A stretch of DNA of 64,000 nt from Streptomyces sp. SAI-127 (GCF_029894425.1 NZ_JARXYJ010000001.1:4960001-5024000), one strand, 5' to 3'. Positions 18,510 to 27,343 are shown, counted from the stretch's first letter. Notes: generated from the letters alone by a model not told the origin. Numbers and translations are program-made.

Positions 18510-21500
18510 GTGACTCGTCGTACCTTCATGCGTGGCTCCCTTGCCACGATCATCGGGTTGGCGCTCTCTGTGTCCGCCGTGCCGCTGGTGGCGCCGGCGC
18601 ACGCGGAGACCGCAACGGAGATCATCGTTCCGGCCACCATGCGCACGACCCCGCGCACGGCGTATCTGCAGAGCGCGGGGGCTTCCGGTTTCCTCGAGTA
18701 CCGCTCCACCGCCGAGGGTTCCGGCCTCTGGTGGACCAGCTACGACGGCAGCCGGAAGCCGGTGGAAGGTGGCGAGGGACTCGGGCCGCGCACTGCGGGT
18801 TCGTACGGCACCGGTTCGGACGTCGTCGCCCTTCGCCCGACCCAGGGCAGTGGTGGGCAGGTCATGCTCCGGGACATGGGAACCGGTACGACGGAGACCG
18901 TGGCCATCCCAGCAGGCCAGAGCTATCTGCAGACGTACGGACGTACTGTCCTGACCAGCACGTCGACCGGTGGGGAACGGACTCAGCTGTTCCTGCTGCA
19001 CAACGAGAACGGCAGCACGGTGCAGAAGCCCGTGACCGGATTCCCGGACGGGACGGTCTTCCCCTTCTTTCCCAGGGGTTCCGCCTCCGGCATCCTCGTC
19101 AACTACAACGGCCCGGACCATGTCCTCCATTACGCCTGGGTGGATGCCGAGACGGGTGCGGCCACGATCTTGCCTCCACTGGTGAACTCGGACGCCGTGG
19201 TCGGATCCGACTACCTGGTCAGCTGGTTCGGCACGTCCCGGGTGCGGGTGTATGCCAAGGGTGCCTACGACTCGCCCACGCACGAGGTCGCGTTCCCCCG
19301 CACCTCTGAGAACACGATCCTCGGCGTCGTCGGTGACGCGCTCGTCGTCGCGCGGCGCAGCGGCTCCTCCGTCTGGAGTGTGTCTGCACTGCCCTTCGAC
19401 GGCTCCGCGGAGCTGCCCCTGTTCAAGCGGGCGGATCCCGCTACCGTCATGACCCCCGACGGCGGCCTGGTCCTCGCCGGCGGGGAGTCCTCTCTGGACT
19501 ACGGCATCGCCAAGGTCCAGGCGGGGGCCGACGGTCTGCCCCGGGTCCACCGGATCGTGGACCTTCCGGCCGTGCCCATGGGGATCGAGTCGCTCGACCT
19601 GAGCGGCGGTGAGCTGATGACCTACGAGTCCGGCGACGGGGCGACGCACCTGTACAGCCGCTCGCCGGCCGCGGCGGAGGCTCTGACGGCGGGCACGCGC
19701 ACGGACCGGGGAGCGACCCGGAGGTGCGGGATCATGGCCGGGGACTACGGGAGATGTCCCGACCTGATGGGTACGGGTGACGGCCGGGCGGTCATCCGGA
19801 ACACGGCCGGGGAGATCTCCGTCCTGGACCGGGGTCAGTCCCTTCCCGGCACCGTGGTGACCTCCGGCCTCCAGGACCACCATGGCCTCGCGGACGTCGA
19901 GGGCCGGTATGCGGCCTGGCAGGGGCCCTCGCCCGCGGGAGACGGCCTGGTCGTGGCGGATCTGGACACACGGAAGGTCGTGCTCACCCGTACGGGCGCA
20001 GCCGGTGCGGTCCCCTCCGCCCTGTGGGGGGAAACGCTGTGGACGGCGGCCGGGGACGGCAGTGTCACGGCCACGGAGGTGCGTTCGGGCAACCCGATCA
20101 CGTCGTTCCGGGTGGTCGGCAGCGGCAGCGGCTGCGGTCCGGGCGACTTCCAGGCGGTGGGACGCTGGGTGTACTGGTCCGGCTCGTGCGATCTTCCCCA
20201 GGGCAGCGTGCAGAAAGCCTTCGTGTACGACACCCGCAGGAAGACGCTCATCGCCGTGCCCACCGGCGGAGAGGCGCACCTGGGCGACGGCTTCCTGGTC
20301 ACGCGTGACTCCACATCCGGAGCGCTGATCCTCACGGACGTCACCAGCGGCTCCGCGGTGAGCCGAACCCTGGCGGCCAAGGCCGGAAGGTGGGACGTCG
20401 ATCCGTACACCGGCCTGGTCGGCTACGTGGACCCGGCCTCCCAGGACATCCACGTCCTGCGGAGCGGCGTCTCCGCCACGGACATCGCGCTCCTGGGAGC
20501 GAGGACGGAACCCTCGGTCAGCCTGGTGGACTCGTCGTCCTCGTGGGACGGCACGTGGTGGCTGTCGAAGCCGGCCGCGTCATGGACGCTGGTCCTCAGG
20601 AACAAGGCGACCGGGGCCACTGTGCGCACGCTGTCCGATGGCGCCGCGCACGACGCGATCCATACGTCCTGGAACGGCAGGACGTCGACGGGCGCGTATG
20701 TGCCGAACGGCACGTACAGCTGGACGCTGACGGTGGCCCCGGCCGACAAGCAGGGTGCGCCGGCGACGGCGTCCGGCTCACTGAAGCTGACCGGTGGTGC
20801 TGCGGTGAGACGCGACCATGTCGGGTCCGACGGCATCGGTGACCTGCTCACGCTCACCTCCCAGGGTGCACTCTCCTTCCACCGGGGTGACGGAGCCGGG
20901 AAGTTCTCGACGAAGACCTCGGCTTCGGGATGGCCGGCCTCGATCGCGGTGGTGCCGTTCGGAGACCTGAACGGTGATCGCTGCAATGACGTGCTCGTGC
21001 GGTTCAGCAGCGGTGCGCTGCGGGCGTACCGCCCGGGGTGCGGCAAGGCCCTGACGACGTCCACGCCGTACACCGCGCTGGGAACGTCGGGCTGGAACCA
21101 GTACAACGTGCTGACCTCACCGGGCGACATCACCGGTGATGGCCGGGCGGACCTGATCGCCCGCCAGGCGTCCACCGGTGACGTCTACCTGTACAAGGCC
21201 ACAAGCAGCGGAAAGCTCTCGGCACGGGTGAAGATCTTCTCCAAGTGGTCCGGTTACAAGAAGATCATCGGCGTCGGCGACCTCAACGGTGACGGGTACG
21301 GAGATCTGCTGGCGCAGGACACGTCGAACGAGCTGTGGCGGTACATGGGCACGGCGACCGGCGGCTTCAGGGCGCGGGTCAAGGTGGCCGACAACTGGGG
21401 TGCCTCCTACAACGTCGTGGTGGGCGCCGGCGACATCACTGGAGACGGGAGGACGGACGTCGTCTCCCGCGACACCTCCGGCAAGCTGTGGCGCAACAAC

Positions 21501-21575
21501 GGCGACGGCAAGGGCTCCTTCGGTCCTCGCACCGGGATCGCCGCTGGGTGGCAGGGCTACAAGGCCATGTACTGA
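18510..21575 (+). CDS. Secreted FG-GAP repeat protein with FlgD-like Ig domain
   Basis: The 1021-residue protein starts at GTG 18510 (GGGAGGGGAAGCAA before it). The signal TRRTFMRGSLATIIGLALS ending in AHA has twin arginines, so Tat or Sec export is likely. Residues 30-680 are beta-propeller-like with repeated motifs. A FlgD-type Ig module is visible near residues 690-770 (WNGRTSTGAYVPNGTYSWTL). Four FG-GAP repeats end the protein (GDLNGDRCNDVLVRF, GDITGDGRADLIARQ, GDLNGDGYGDLLAQD, GDITGDGRTDVVSRD). Extracellular, Ca-dependent adhesion or scaffolding is plausible; no catalytic motif seen. It lies between the tRNA-derived repeats. Confidence 0.85.
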   Translation: MTRRTFMRGSLATIIGLALSVSAVPLVAPAHAETATEIIVPATMRTTPRTAYLQSAGASGFLEYRSTAEGSGLWWTSYDGSRKPVEGGEGLGPRTAGSYGTGSDVVALRPTQGSGGQVMLRDMGTGTTETVAIPAGQSYLQTYGRTVLTSTSTGGERTQLFLLHNENGSTVQKPVTGFPDGTVFPFFPRGSASGILVNYNGPDHVLHYAWVDAETGAATILPPLVNSDAVVGSDYLVSWFGTSRVRVYAKGAYDSPTHEVAFPRTSENTILGVVGDALVVARRSGSSVWSVSALPFDGSAELPLFKRADPATVMTPDGGLVLAGGESSLDYGIAKVQAGADGLPRVHRIVDLPAVPMGIESLDLSGGELMTYESGDGATHLYSRSPAAAEALTAGTRTDRGATRRCGIMAGDYGRCPDLMGTGDGRAVIRNTAGEISVLDRGQSLPGTVVTSGLQDHHGLADVEGRYAAWQGPSPAGDGLVVADLDTRKVVLTRTGAAGAVPSALWGETLWTAAGDGSVTATEVRSGNPITSFRVVGSGSGCGPGDFQAVGRWVYWSGSCDLPQGSVQKAFVYDTRRKTLIAVPTGGEAHLGDGFLVTRDSTSGALILTDVTSGSAVSRTLAAKAGRWDVDPYTGLVGYVDPASQDIHVLRSGVSATDIALLGARTEPSVSLVDSSSSWDGTWWLSKPAASWTLVLRNKATGATVRTLSDGAAHDAIHTSWNGRTSTGAYVPNGTYSWTLTVAPADKQGAPATASGSLKLTGGAAVRRDHVGSDGIGDLLTLTSQGALSFHRGDGAGKFSTKTSASGWPASIAVVPFGDLNGDRCNDVLVRFSSGALRAYRPGCGKALTTSTPYTALGTSGWNQYNVLTSPGDITGDGRADLIARQASTGDVYLYKATSSGKLSARVKIFSKWSGYKKIIGVGDLNGDGYGDLLAQDTSNELWRYMGTATGGFRARVKVADNWGASYNVVVGAGDITGDGRTDVVSRDTSGKLWRNNGDGKGSFGPRTGIAAGWQGYKAMY

Positions 21576-21649
21576 CCCCCCTCGTGGGCTCGTGACGTGA
21601 TGTCCGCGCGAGGCCCTCCGGCCTCGGCCGCGCCGCAGGTGACTCTCGT

Positions 21650-21693
21650 GTGCAGTCGCGACGGCTCCGCTCGGTCGCCCCGCGCATCGACAA
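21650..21693. repeat. Dispersed 44-bp repeat, copy A
   Basis: Matches 25148-25191 at 40 of 44 positions without gaps (begins GTGCAGTCGCGACG, ends GCGCATCGACAA). It ends at the point where the PIN fragment begins. Confidence 0.7.
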
Positions 21694-21827
21694 AACTCGT
21701 CCACGCCGAGTCCGAGTCACAGGCATTGCGCGACTGGCTCGACGAACGGGCGGAGACCGGATGGACGAGTTCGGTTCTGGTGGAGATCGAGTCTTCACGG
21801 GCCTTGGCACGCTACGCCCCAGAAGCC
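21687..21827 (+). pseudogene. Fragment of a second PIN-domain protein
   Basis: Within a longer non-natural frame the segment KLVHAESESQALRDWLDERA then ETGWTSSVLVEIESSRALAR reads as residues about 10-55 of a PIN-domain toxin. The initial D-T/S-S motif and everything after YAPEA are missing. Both edges are abrupt, and the left edge meets the dispersed repeat. It is a dead fragment. The rest of 21576-21936 holds nothing else I can support. Confidence 0.65.
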
Positions 21828-21936
21828 GCCCGCTCACCTCGCCTGCCCCAGCCGTACCGTTCAGAGCGGGCACAGCGGTCTCCAAGGGTGCGATCTCGAA
21901 AATTGCGAGAGGGGGCTGCTCTCCAGGAACAAGCAA

Positions 21937-22878
21937 TCATGTGGCCGGCGTCTCGCCTGCCTTGTCCGCGACCCCGACATCCAGCAGCGCCTCGTCCGCC
22001 GAGCCCAGGAAGTCGAGGGACTTCTTGTCGAAGACCCAGACCGTGCGGCCGTCGCGCTCCTTGAAACTCAGGCCGATGCCGGAGCGGCCGGTGTAGTCCT
22101 TGGCGTCGGTGACGACCGAGACGCCCGGGATCTTGGCGGCCGCGCGGTAGAGCGCGGCGTCCAGTTCGGGCAGGAGCGTGGCGTCGGGCAGCATGTCGCC
22201 GATCTTCTCCAGCGCCGCGCTCTGCTTGGTCTGTCCCTCCCCCTTCGTGCCGGCGTAGATCTCCTCCAGCAGCGCGTCGGGGTCGGTGGGCAGCGCCTGA
22301 AGTTCACGGAACGTGGTGACGTTCGGGTCGGGGCTCAGCCTCATGTCGTGAGTGCCCTTGGAGTACGAGGAGAACGGGTCCCGGGGCCGGAACGGCGGGC
22401 CCACCAGCACCGTGACCCGGCGCAGTCCCGCACGCTCGCCGTCGACGGCGGTCCAAGTCGCTTCGCGCAGGATGCGGACGTCCTTCTCGGAGAACTTCAT
22501 GGAGCCCTGAGTGCGGACATAGATGTACTGGTCGTCCCTGACGGGCACGGTCTTCTTCGCGGCGGCGACCTCGGCGATCCGGTTGAGGAGGTCGACCGCG
22601 TCCGCATCGGTCGTGGCGGTCTCGGGCCCGACGGCGCCGGCGAGAACCGCGGCGACGACCGCCGCCGCCATGGCGAGGGGTACGGCGATGACGGCGAAGC
22701 GGCGGGGGGCGCGCGCTCGCCGGCCGGGAGCCGTCGCGGTGTCGGGGAGTTCCGGGGCTTGCTCGGTGAGCTCTCTCATCAGATGGTCCTTCAGCAGGTC
22801 GTGGCGGTCGCTCGTCAGGACCGGCTCACCCGGGCTCGGCAGCAGCCTGGCCAGTTCCTCGCGCTCTTCGGGGTTCAT
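21937..22878 (-). CDS. CU044_5270 family protein (membrane partner of ECF sigma factor)
   Basis: The 313-residue protein has a cytoplasmic N-terminus (PEEREELARLLPSPGEPVLT), one hydrophobic segment (RRFAVIAVPLAMAAAVVAAV, residues 60-80) and a large extracytoplasmic domain (VRDDQYIYVRTQG, LRRVTVLVGPPFRPRDPF, LPTDPDALLEEIYAG). This is the layout of CU044_5270 proteins that follow ECF-type sigma genes in Actinobacteria and are thought to act as anti-sigma or sensor proteins. The start overlaps the sigma stop as ATGA, which supports a functional pair. Confidence 0.82.
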   Translation of the reverse strand: MNPEEREELARLLPSPGEPVLTSDRHDLLKDHLMRELTEQAPELPDTATAPGRRARAPRRFAVIAVPLAMAAAVVAAVLAGAVGPETATTDADAVDLLNRIAEVAAAKKTVPVRDDQYIYVRTQGSMKFSEKDVRILREATWTAVDGERAGLRRVTVLVGPPFRPRDPFSSYSKGTHDMRLSPDPNVTTFRELQALPTDPDALLEEIYAGTKGEGQTKQSAALEKIGDMLPDATLLPELDAALYRAAAKIPGVSVVTDAKDYTGRSGIGLSFKERDGRTVWVFDKKSLDFLGSADEALLDVGVADKAGETPAT

Positions 22879-23717
22879 CGGTCCTTCTCCTGTGTCGAAC
22901 GGGCCGTTTCGGGGCGGCCACCGGGTACCTGTCCGGTGCGCGTGCCGAGTCCCGGCCTTTCCTGCGGGGGTGGAACATCCGGTGTCGCGGCGGTACTCGG
23001 CCTGCCTCGGGACCCGGCCGTCCTTCCGGCGGACGTGCGCCGGGCCAACTCCGCCTCCGACAACGTCCGTAAGCGCTGCCTTGCCCGGGCGAGCCGCGAC
23101 CGTACGGTGCTCGCCGGCACGCCGAGGGCCTCACCTGCGTCCGCGTAGCTCAGTCCCGACCAGACGCACAGTGCGAACACGTCACGCTCGGCTTTGCGCA
23201 GCCGACCGAGCGCGGTACGCGCGGCAGCGAGCCGCTCGGCGTGCTCCATGCGGCCCACGAGGTCGTCGGCGAAGTCGGGCAGGGTGTCACGGTCCGCCGG
23301 GCGGTCGGGGAGCCGGGCCAGCGCTGCGCTGTGCCGGCGGGCGGCGCGGCGCGTGTTACGCAGGACGTTGGTGGCGATGCCGTACAACCAGGGGCGCAGT
23401 CCGTCGCCTTCGGGCACGTCGGCGTCTTCATCCAGGGCCGCGGCTTCGGGTCTCAGCTTCTCCCTGAGCCGCCAGGCTTCCAGGAAGGTCAGGGACACCA
23501 CGTCCTCCGCGGTGCCCCGGTCTGCCGACAGGCGGGCGGCATGGCTGTAGACGGCCCGGGCATGCGCGCCGAACAGTTCGGCGAAGGCTTCCGTATCGCC
23601 GGCGCGTATCCGGTCACGCAGGGAAAGTTCCACAACCAGCCCTGTCCGCTCGGCACCCGTCGTCTCTGTGGCAACGATCACATCACGAGCGGATCCTCCG
23701 ACCGGCCGCGTGCCCAT
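22875..23717 (-). CDS. ECF RNA polymerase sigma factor
   Basis: A 280-residue sigma-70 family protein. Region 2 is clear (AELFGAHARAVYSHAARLSA, DVVSLTFLEAWRLRE, LRPWLYGIATNVLRNTRRA). Region 4 has the helix-turn-helix (RLRKAERDVFALCVWSGLSY, EALGVPASTVRSRLARARQR). The last 60 residues are a Pro/Arg-rich tail. Coupled to the CU044_5270 membrane protein. The first 25 residues before SLRDRIRAGDTEAF are weakly supported and the start could be lower. Target promoters unknown. Confidence 0.88.
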   Translation of the reverse strand: MGTRPVGGSARDVIVATETTGAERTGLVVELSLRDRIRAGDTEAFAELFGAHARAVYSHAARLSADRGTAEDVVSLTFLEAWRLREKLRPEAAALDEDADVPEGDGLRPWLYGIATNVLRNTRRAARRHSAALARLPDRPADRDTLPDFADDLVGRMEHAERLAAARTALGRLRKAERDVFALCVWSGLSYADAGEALGVPASTVRSRLARARQRLRTLSEAELARRTSAGRTAGSRGRPSTAATPDVPPPQERPGLGTRTGQVPGGRPETARSTQEKDR

Positions 23718-23834
23718 GGCGTGCTCTTAAGAGCGGTCAACCACGGTCGACTACGGTGCGATCCCGCACTCCCGACCGCCACGCCAGAGCACATACGGCC
23801 AGGTCAGCGGCTGTCTCACCTCGAAAGCGCCGTC

Positions 23835-23878
23835 GCTTCCCAAGCTGAGAGCGCGAGTTCGATTCTCGTCACCCGCTC
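23835..23878. repeat. Putative attR core (copy of tRNA-Gly 3' end)
   Basis: Forty-four bases identical to 17279-17322, from GCTTCCCAAGCTG to CACCCGCTC. No tRNA 5' half precedes it. Upstream (23718-23834) nothing else is recognisable except AGAGCGGTCAACCACGGTC at 23731, which resembles AGAGCGGACAACCACGGTC at 25266. Confidence 0.8.
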
Positions 23879-23883
23879 CATGG

Positions 23884-23915
23884 AGAAGGCCCAGGTCGAA
23901 AGCCCCGGGCCTTCT
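23884..23915 (+). terminator. Hairpin after the att copy
   Basis: AGAAGGCCC and GGGCCTTCT arms with a 14-base loop, then TTGTTGT. All three tRNA-derived copies are followed by a hairpin. Confidence 0.6.
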
Positions 23916-24019
23916 TTGTTGTCTGGACCGACCAGAGAACTCGCACCGTTCGTACACTCTGTCCGACGTCGAGCTGTGGCCCGCGTATGGGTGTTTCCCC
24001 GAAAGGCATGTCAGCTCGT

Positions 24020-24277
24020 TCAGAGTTGGCCGGCTGCAGACAGGACAAGCACGCAGAGGCCCATCGACGTGGCAAAAGCAGCGCCGCCGTAAAGGACTGC
24101 CTCAGCGAATGCGGCTCCGGTGCTGGTCTTCAGGATCCCGGCGAGAAGAGCCACCACGAGCGAGAACAGCGCTGCCACGAGTAGCCACAGGTACCTCGTT
24201 CCGGATCGTGGCTCGGACGGCGGAGCATTCACAGAAGGTTCCTTCGCGGACGGACTGAAAGGAGAGGAGTGCGTCAT
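24020..24277 (-). CDS. Small two-helix membrane protein
   Basis: An 85-residue protein with a Pro/Ser-rich N-terminus followed by two hydrophobic segments (YLWLLVAALFSLVVALLAGI and AVLYGGAAFATSMGLCVLVL). The ATG at 24277 overlaps the stop of an upstream fragment as ATGA. Unknown family; the gene sits just outside the right att copy. Confidence 0.55.
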   Translation of the reverse strand: MTHSSPFSPSAKEPSVNAPPSEPRSGTRYLWLLVAALFSLVVALLAGILKTSTGAAFAEAVLYGGAAFATSMGLCVLVLSAAGQL

Positions 24278-24393
24278 TCGGGGACCAGAACGCCGGTCAG
24301 CAGATGCGCGGCGAGTGTGCTGCGGTGGTGAGTCGCGGCCTGGATGAGTTCGCGGTGCGCGGTGATCTGCGCGTCCAGGGCAAGAAGATGTCG
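24274..24393 (-). pseudogene. 3' remnant coupled to the small membrane protein
   Basis: The last 39 codons (HLLALDAQITAHRELIQAAT then HHRSTLAAHLLTGVLVPE-stop) look like a genuine helical C-terminus, and the stop overlaps the next start. Upstream the frame turns into Arg/Pro-rich shadow sequence, so the 5' part has been lost or replaced at about 24393. Confidence 0.35.
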
Positions 24394-24698
24394 TCGGCAC
24401 CAAGGTTCGCGCACTGGCCGACCGCGGACTGGCCAGGGATCTGGTCGACGTACAGGCCGCGGCCGACCGCTGGAGCCCCATCGAGCTGGAAGAGCTTGGA
24501 CGGCGCCACGCCCGCGACTCGTTCGACCTCCGCGAGCTTCAAGCACGGTTGGTCGGGGCCGACTGGATCGACGACACGGAGTTTGCCGCCTACGGGCTCG
24601 ACGAGCCAGCGATCACCGAGCTGCGTCGGTGGGCACAATCTTGGGCCGACGATATCGGTGAACGAACCCAGGAGCTGGAGCCTCCGCACGAAGACTGA
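24381..24698 (+). pseudogene. C-terminal fragment of an AbiEii-like nucleotidyltransferase toxin
   Basis: The frame gives VGTKVRALADRGLARDLVDV then QAAADRWSPIELEELGRRHA and TEFAAYGLDEPAITELRRWA, ending in EPPHED-stop. The 'xxxKVxALxxRxxxRDxxDV' block and the closing 'YGLDxxAxxxLR' are typical of AbiEii/AbiGii-family nucleotidyltransferases in Streptomyces. The N-terminal catalytic part is absent. The left edge coincides with the edge of the minus-strand remnant, marking a recombination joint. Confidence 0.6.
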
Positions 24699-25324
24699 AG
24701 ACTGCAAAGGCGCCGCCGGCGATGAAGACGCGCTTCATCGCCGACTGCTCACGGCCCGGTCGCGCCCCAGCGATGCTGGTGCTCGCCTGTGTGGCGGGTG
24801 ACTTTCCACTTCAACAGCAGCGAGAGTGTTGCCCAGCCCAGGTCTGACACCCGTGCGCTGGGGCCACCTGATGTCGGGCCCGTCTGACGACCCGGGCGGC
24901 TCCGAGCCGGCCGCGCCGTCGACACCTGCTCAGGACTCGTACGCACGAGTGCATGGAGTCCGTGGTCAGCAGGAGCGGGAGCGTCGAAACTCGGTTGAGC
25001 GGATCCTGCAGGGTCTCTCGATCTCGAGTCGCGGTATTGCGCCACGCTCACCGCCTTGGGCACCAGGCTGCCCGTCATGGAGATCGAAGCCTGCAGCTCG
25101 AACCGGCATTTTGTGATCTTCCGAACCAGGCCGAAGGCGGCACCCATGTGCAATCGCGACGACTCCGCTCGGTCGACCTGCGCATCGACAAGCCCCGGCA
25201 CCGAGAAAGCGACATGGGCACGGCACTCCTCTACCGCACCGCGTCGTGCCCATACCGTGCCCTTCAGAGCGGACAACCACGGTCAACAGCGGTGCCACCA
25301 AGCGCTTCCGCCTTCAGTGGAACA
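24699..25324. other. Gene-free stretch with dispersed repeat
   Basis: No frame has convincing coding character in full. It contains copy B of the 44-bp repeat and, at 25266, a partial match to the sequence at 23731. It reads as mosaic debris, continuing the eroded region. Confidence 0.5.
25148..25191. repeat. Dispersed 44-bp repeat, copy B
   Basis: Aligned with 21650-21693 with four substitutions and no gaps; same orientation, 3.5 kb apart, one copy inside and one outside the right att copy. Confidence 0.7.
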
Positions 25325-25528
25325 ATGAATCTGTGCAGGTCAGCAGCCATGTACCGGCCCAAGAGCCAGGTCTCGTCCGGAGCCGGCAGGCAGCTCACCG
25401 TCCCCGTGGCCGGCCTCGGAATCAGCACGCCGGAGGGCAGCGCCGTGAAGTGGGACGCGGCGAAGGCGAAGCGGCTCTTCACCGAGCTGAGGGACGACAG
25501 ACCGGTAGGCATCGGGGAAAAGGACTGA
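25325..25528 (+). pseudogene. Short fragment resembling the C-terminus of a LytR-CpsA-Psr protein
   Basis: The segment QLTVPVAGLGISTPEGSAVK then WDAAKAKRLFTELRDDRPVG resembles the closing 'VxWDxxKAxxLFxxLRxDxPV' stretch of Streptomyces LCP cell-wall ligases. The whole catalytic LCP domain is missing. It ends with a stop at 25526 and a strong terminator follows. It could instead be a small independent protein of 67 residues starting at ATG 25325. Confidence 0.4.
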
Positions 25529-25559
25529 CCGGCCGCCGTCGGTTCGAAGGGCGTGCAGG

Positions 25560-25595
25560 GCGGCCGGGGCCCGTGCGTGGCTGGGCCCCGGCCGC
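25560..25595 (+). terminator. Strong hairpin terminator
   Basis: Exact 13-base arms GCGGCCGGGGCCC and GGGCCCCGGCCGC around a 10-base loop. Confidence 0.75.
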
Positions 25596-25701
25596 CTCGT
25601 CCCTCTCCACGCCGCTCCCGGGGGGAGTCGGGCGGCGCGGAGAGAGGTTCGCGGACCCGTGACTCACACAGCGCACGGCCGGCGCAAAACGTCACCGGAT
25701 C

Positions 25702-26316
25702 ATGCAGCCGGGACTGCTCGGCTATCTGCGCGGAATCGTCGGCGAGGACGCGGAGGACGTGGCCTCCGACGCCTGGCTGGAGATCGCCCGCAACCTCGGA
25801 CGGTTCAAGGGGGACGGGGCCGGTTTCCGCGGCTGGACCGCGACGATCGCCCGGCACTGGGCAGTGGACCACCTGCGCCGACAGCGTGTGCGGCCCCGGT
25901 CGGGGGCGAACGAACAGGACGTGCTGGACCTGCCCGGCCCGCACAGCACCCATGAACAAGCCCTGGAAACCCTCTCCACCGAGCGGGCCCTCGAACTGGT
26001 CCGCGGACTGCCGCAGGACCAGGCCGAGGCCGTGCTCCTGCGGGTCGTCGTCGGCCTGGACGGTCCCGCTGCCGCACGCGTCCTCGGCAAGCGCCCAGGA
26101 GCGGTGCGCACGGCCGCCCACCGAGGTCTGAAACGCCTCGCCCGCCAACTGGGCGTCGAGAGCGAGGGGAGAGGGAGCGTGACGGATGAGGCTTCCCGGA
26201 CGCTGGGGAGTCGGAATGAACGACAACAGCGGCAGCGGACCGGAGGACCGGCCCGAGGGTCCGGCAGGCCGTACGAATGGAACCTGTCGGACAGGAACGG
26301 AAGCGGACATGGGTGA
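25702..26316 (+). CDS. ECF-type sigma factor, short at the N-terminus
   Basis: The 204-residue protein shows sigma region 2 (EDAEDVASDAWLEIARNLGR, FRGWTATIARHWAVDHLRRQ) and region 4 (GLPQDQAEAVLLRVVVGLDG, VLGKRPGAVRTAAHRGLKRL). The first helix of region 2 is cut short: coding starts only at MQPGLLGYLRGIVG and upstream in-frame sequence is poor. Either translation begins at this ATG or the 5' end has been lost at the boundary of the eroded region to the left. It overlaps the following membrane-protein gene by about 100 bases. Confidence 0.75.
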   Translation: MQPGLLGYLRGIVGEDAEDVASDAWLEIARNLGRFKGDGAGFRGWTATIARHWAVDHLRRQRVRPRSGANEQDVLDLPGPHSTHEQALETLSTERALELVRGLPQDQAEAVLLRVVVGLDGPAAARVLGKRPGAVRTAAHRGLKRLARQLGVESEGRGSVTDEASRTLGSRNERQQRQRTGGPARGSGRPYEWNLSDRNGSGHG

Positions 26317-27088
26317 ACGGCTGAGCGGCAACGGAGTTCCGGGCCCTGGCGATGCCGTGTCCGGCCCGGGGGGCGTACGTCACGACGTCGCGCTGGAGAC
26401 GGTGCTGGCCGCCGTCCTGCGAGCACGCGCTCTCGACCCCGAAACCGAGCAGCGGGCCGCGGCCGCCTTCCGGGACGCCCGCGGCACGGGCCTGCACCGG
26501 GCGCGTACCCGGCGCCGGGACGACTGGCGGCTGCCCGCCCAGCGGCGTGCCGGACGCCCTGTGAAGGCGACGTTCGGCGCCGTGTTCGCCAGTCTCGCCC
26601 TGGGCGGTGTCGCGGTCGCGGCCATCGGTTCGGTCGGCTCGTCCGCGGACGGTGCCGGGCGGAGGACTGCGCACCCCTCGGTTGTCGCCCCGCTCCCGCC
26701 GGGCGGTGAGACCTCGGCAGCGTCCTCCGGTGGCCTCGCAACGGCGAACGGCCCAGCCACCGCCCAGGACATCGAGGCCCACTGCCGCGCCTACGAACAG
26801 GCGAAGGACCGCGGCAAGGCGCTCGACGCGGCGGCCTGGCAGCGGCTCGTCGCGGCCTCGGGCGGCGAGGGCAAGGTCGCCGCATACTGCTCCGAACAAC
26901 TCGCGCGGGCGACAGCCGTGCCCAGCAGGTCCGTCGACGCGGGCGCCCCCGGCAAGGGGACCGCAGACGCCGGCACGGGAACGGCGGGGAACACCGGCAC
27001 GTCGGGCAACGGGGATCCCGGCAACGGCTCCGGCGGCGCGGGCAATGCGGCCGGCAACGGCCAGACCAGCGGCGGGAAGGGCGAGTAG
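26216..27088 (+). CDS. Putative anti-sigma-type single-pass membrane protein
   Basis: A 290-residue protein from ATG 26216 (GGGGAGTCGGA before it; an ATG at 26186 is the alternative). The cytoplasmic N-terminus has a helical block (ALETVLAAVLRARALDPETE then basic RARTRRRDD), one hydrophobic segment (FGAVFASLALGGVAVAAIGS, near residues 120-140), and a Ser/Gly-rich outer part. The outer part has a small conserved-looking domain (DIEAHCRAYEQAKDRGKALD, YCSEQL) and a long Gly/Asn/Thr tail. Position after the sigma gene suggests a regulator of it; no zinc-binding HxxxCxxC motif is seen. Confidence 0.65.
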   Translation: MNDNSGSGPEDRPEGPAGRTNGTCRTGTEADMGERLSGNGVPGPGDAVSGPGGVRHDVALETVLAAVLRARALDPETEQRAAAAFRDARGTGLHRARTRRRDDWRLPAQRRAGRPVKATFGAVFASLALGGVAVAAIGSVGSSADGAGRRTAHPSVVAPLPPGGETSAASSGGLATANGPATAQDIEAHCRAYEQAKDRGKALDAAAWQRLVAASGGEGKVAAYCSEQLARATAVPSRSVDAGAPGKGTADAGTGTAGNTGTSGNGDPGNGSGGAGNAAGNGQTSGGKGE

Positions 27089-27343
27089 CACCCGCGACCA
27101 TCGGCCGCGCCGCTCGCCGTTCGCCGTTCGCCGTTCGGGGGCACGAGGCGTGTTTCTGTCACGTTCGCAGCGTCCATGTCGATCTGTAGGTCTACTCGCC
27201 GGCCTGGTCCGGTGTCTCCGCGGCCGGAGTGCGGTGAGCTCCGCCGCAGCGCACGCTTGGGGCAGGGGAACCACAGTGGCGACCCGGAAGCCGGGGGCCC
27301 AGGCACAAGACTTCCCCCAGGCGTCCGGAAAGGAGCGGCGCCG

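Noticed and set aside
23835..23878. A second tRNA-Gly gene
   Set aside because: Only the 3' part from the anticodon stem onward is present; the acceptor and D-arm halves are missing upstream.
17251..25600. Integrase or transposase gene for the tRNA-bounded segment
   Set aside because: I looked in all frames for recombinase motifs and found none, so the segment is described only as a decayed element with att-like repeats.
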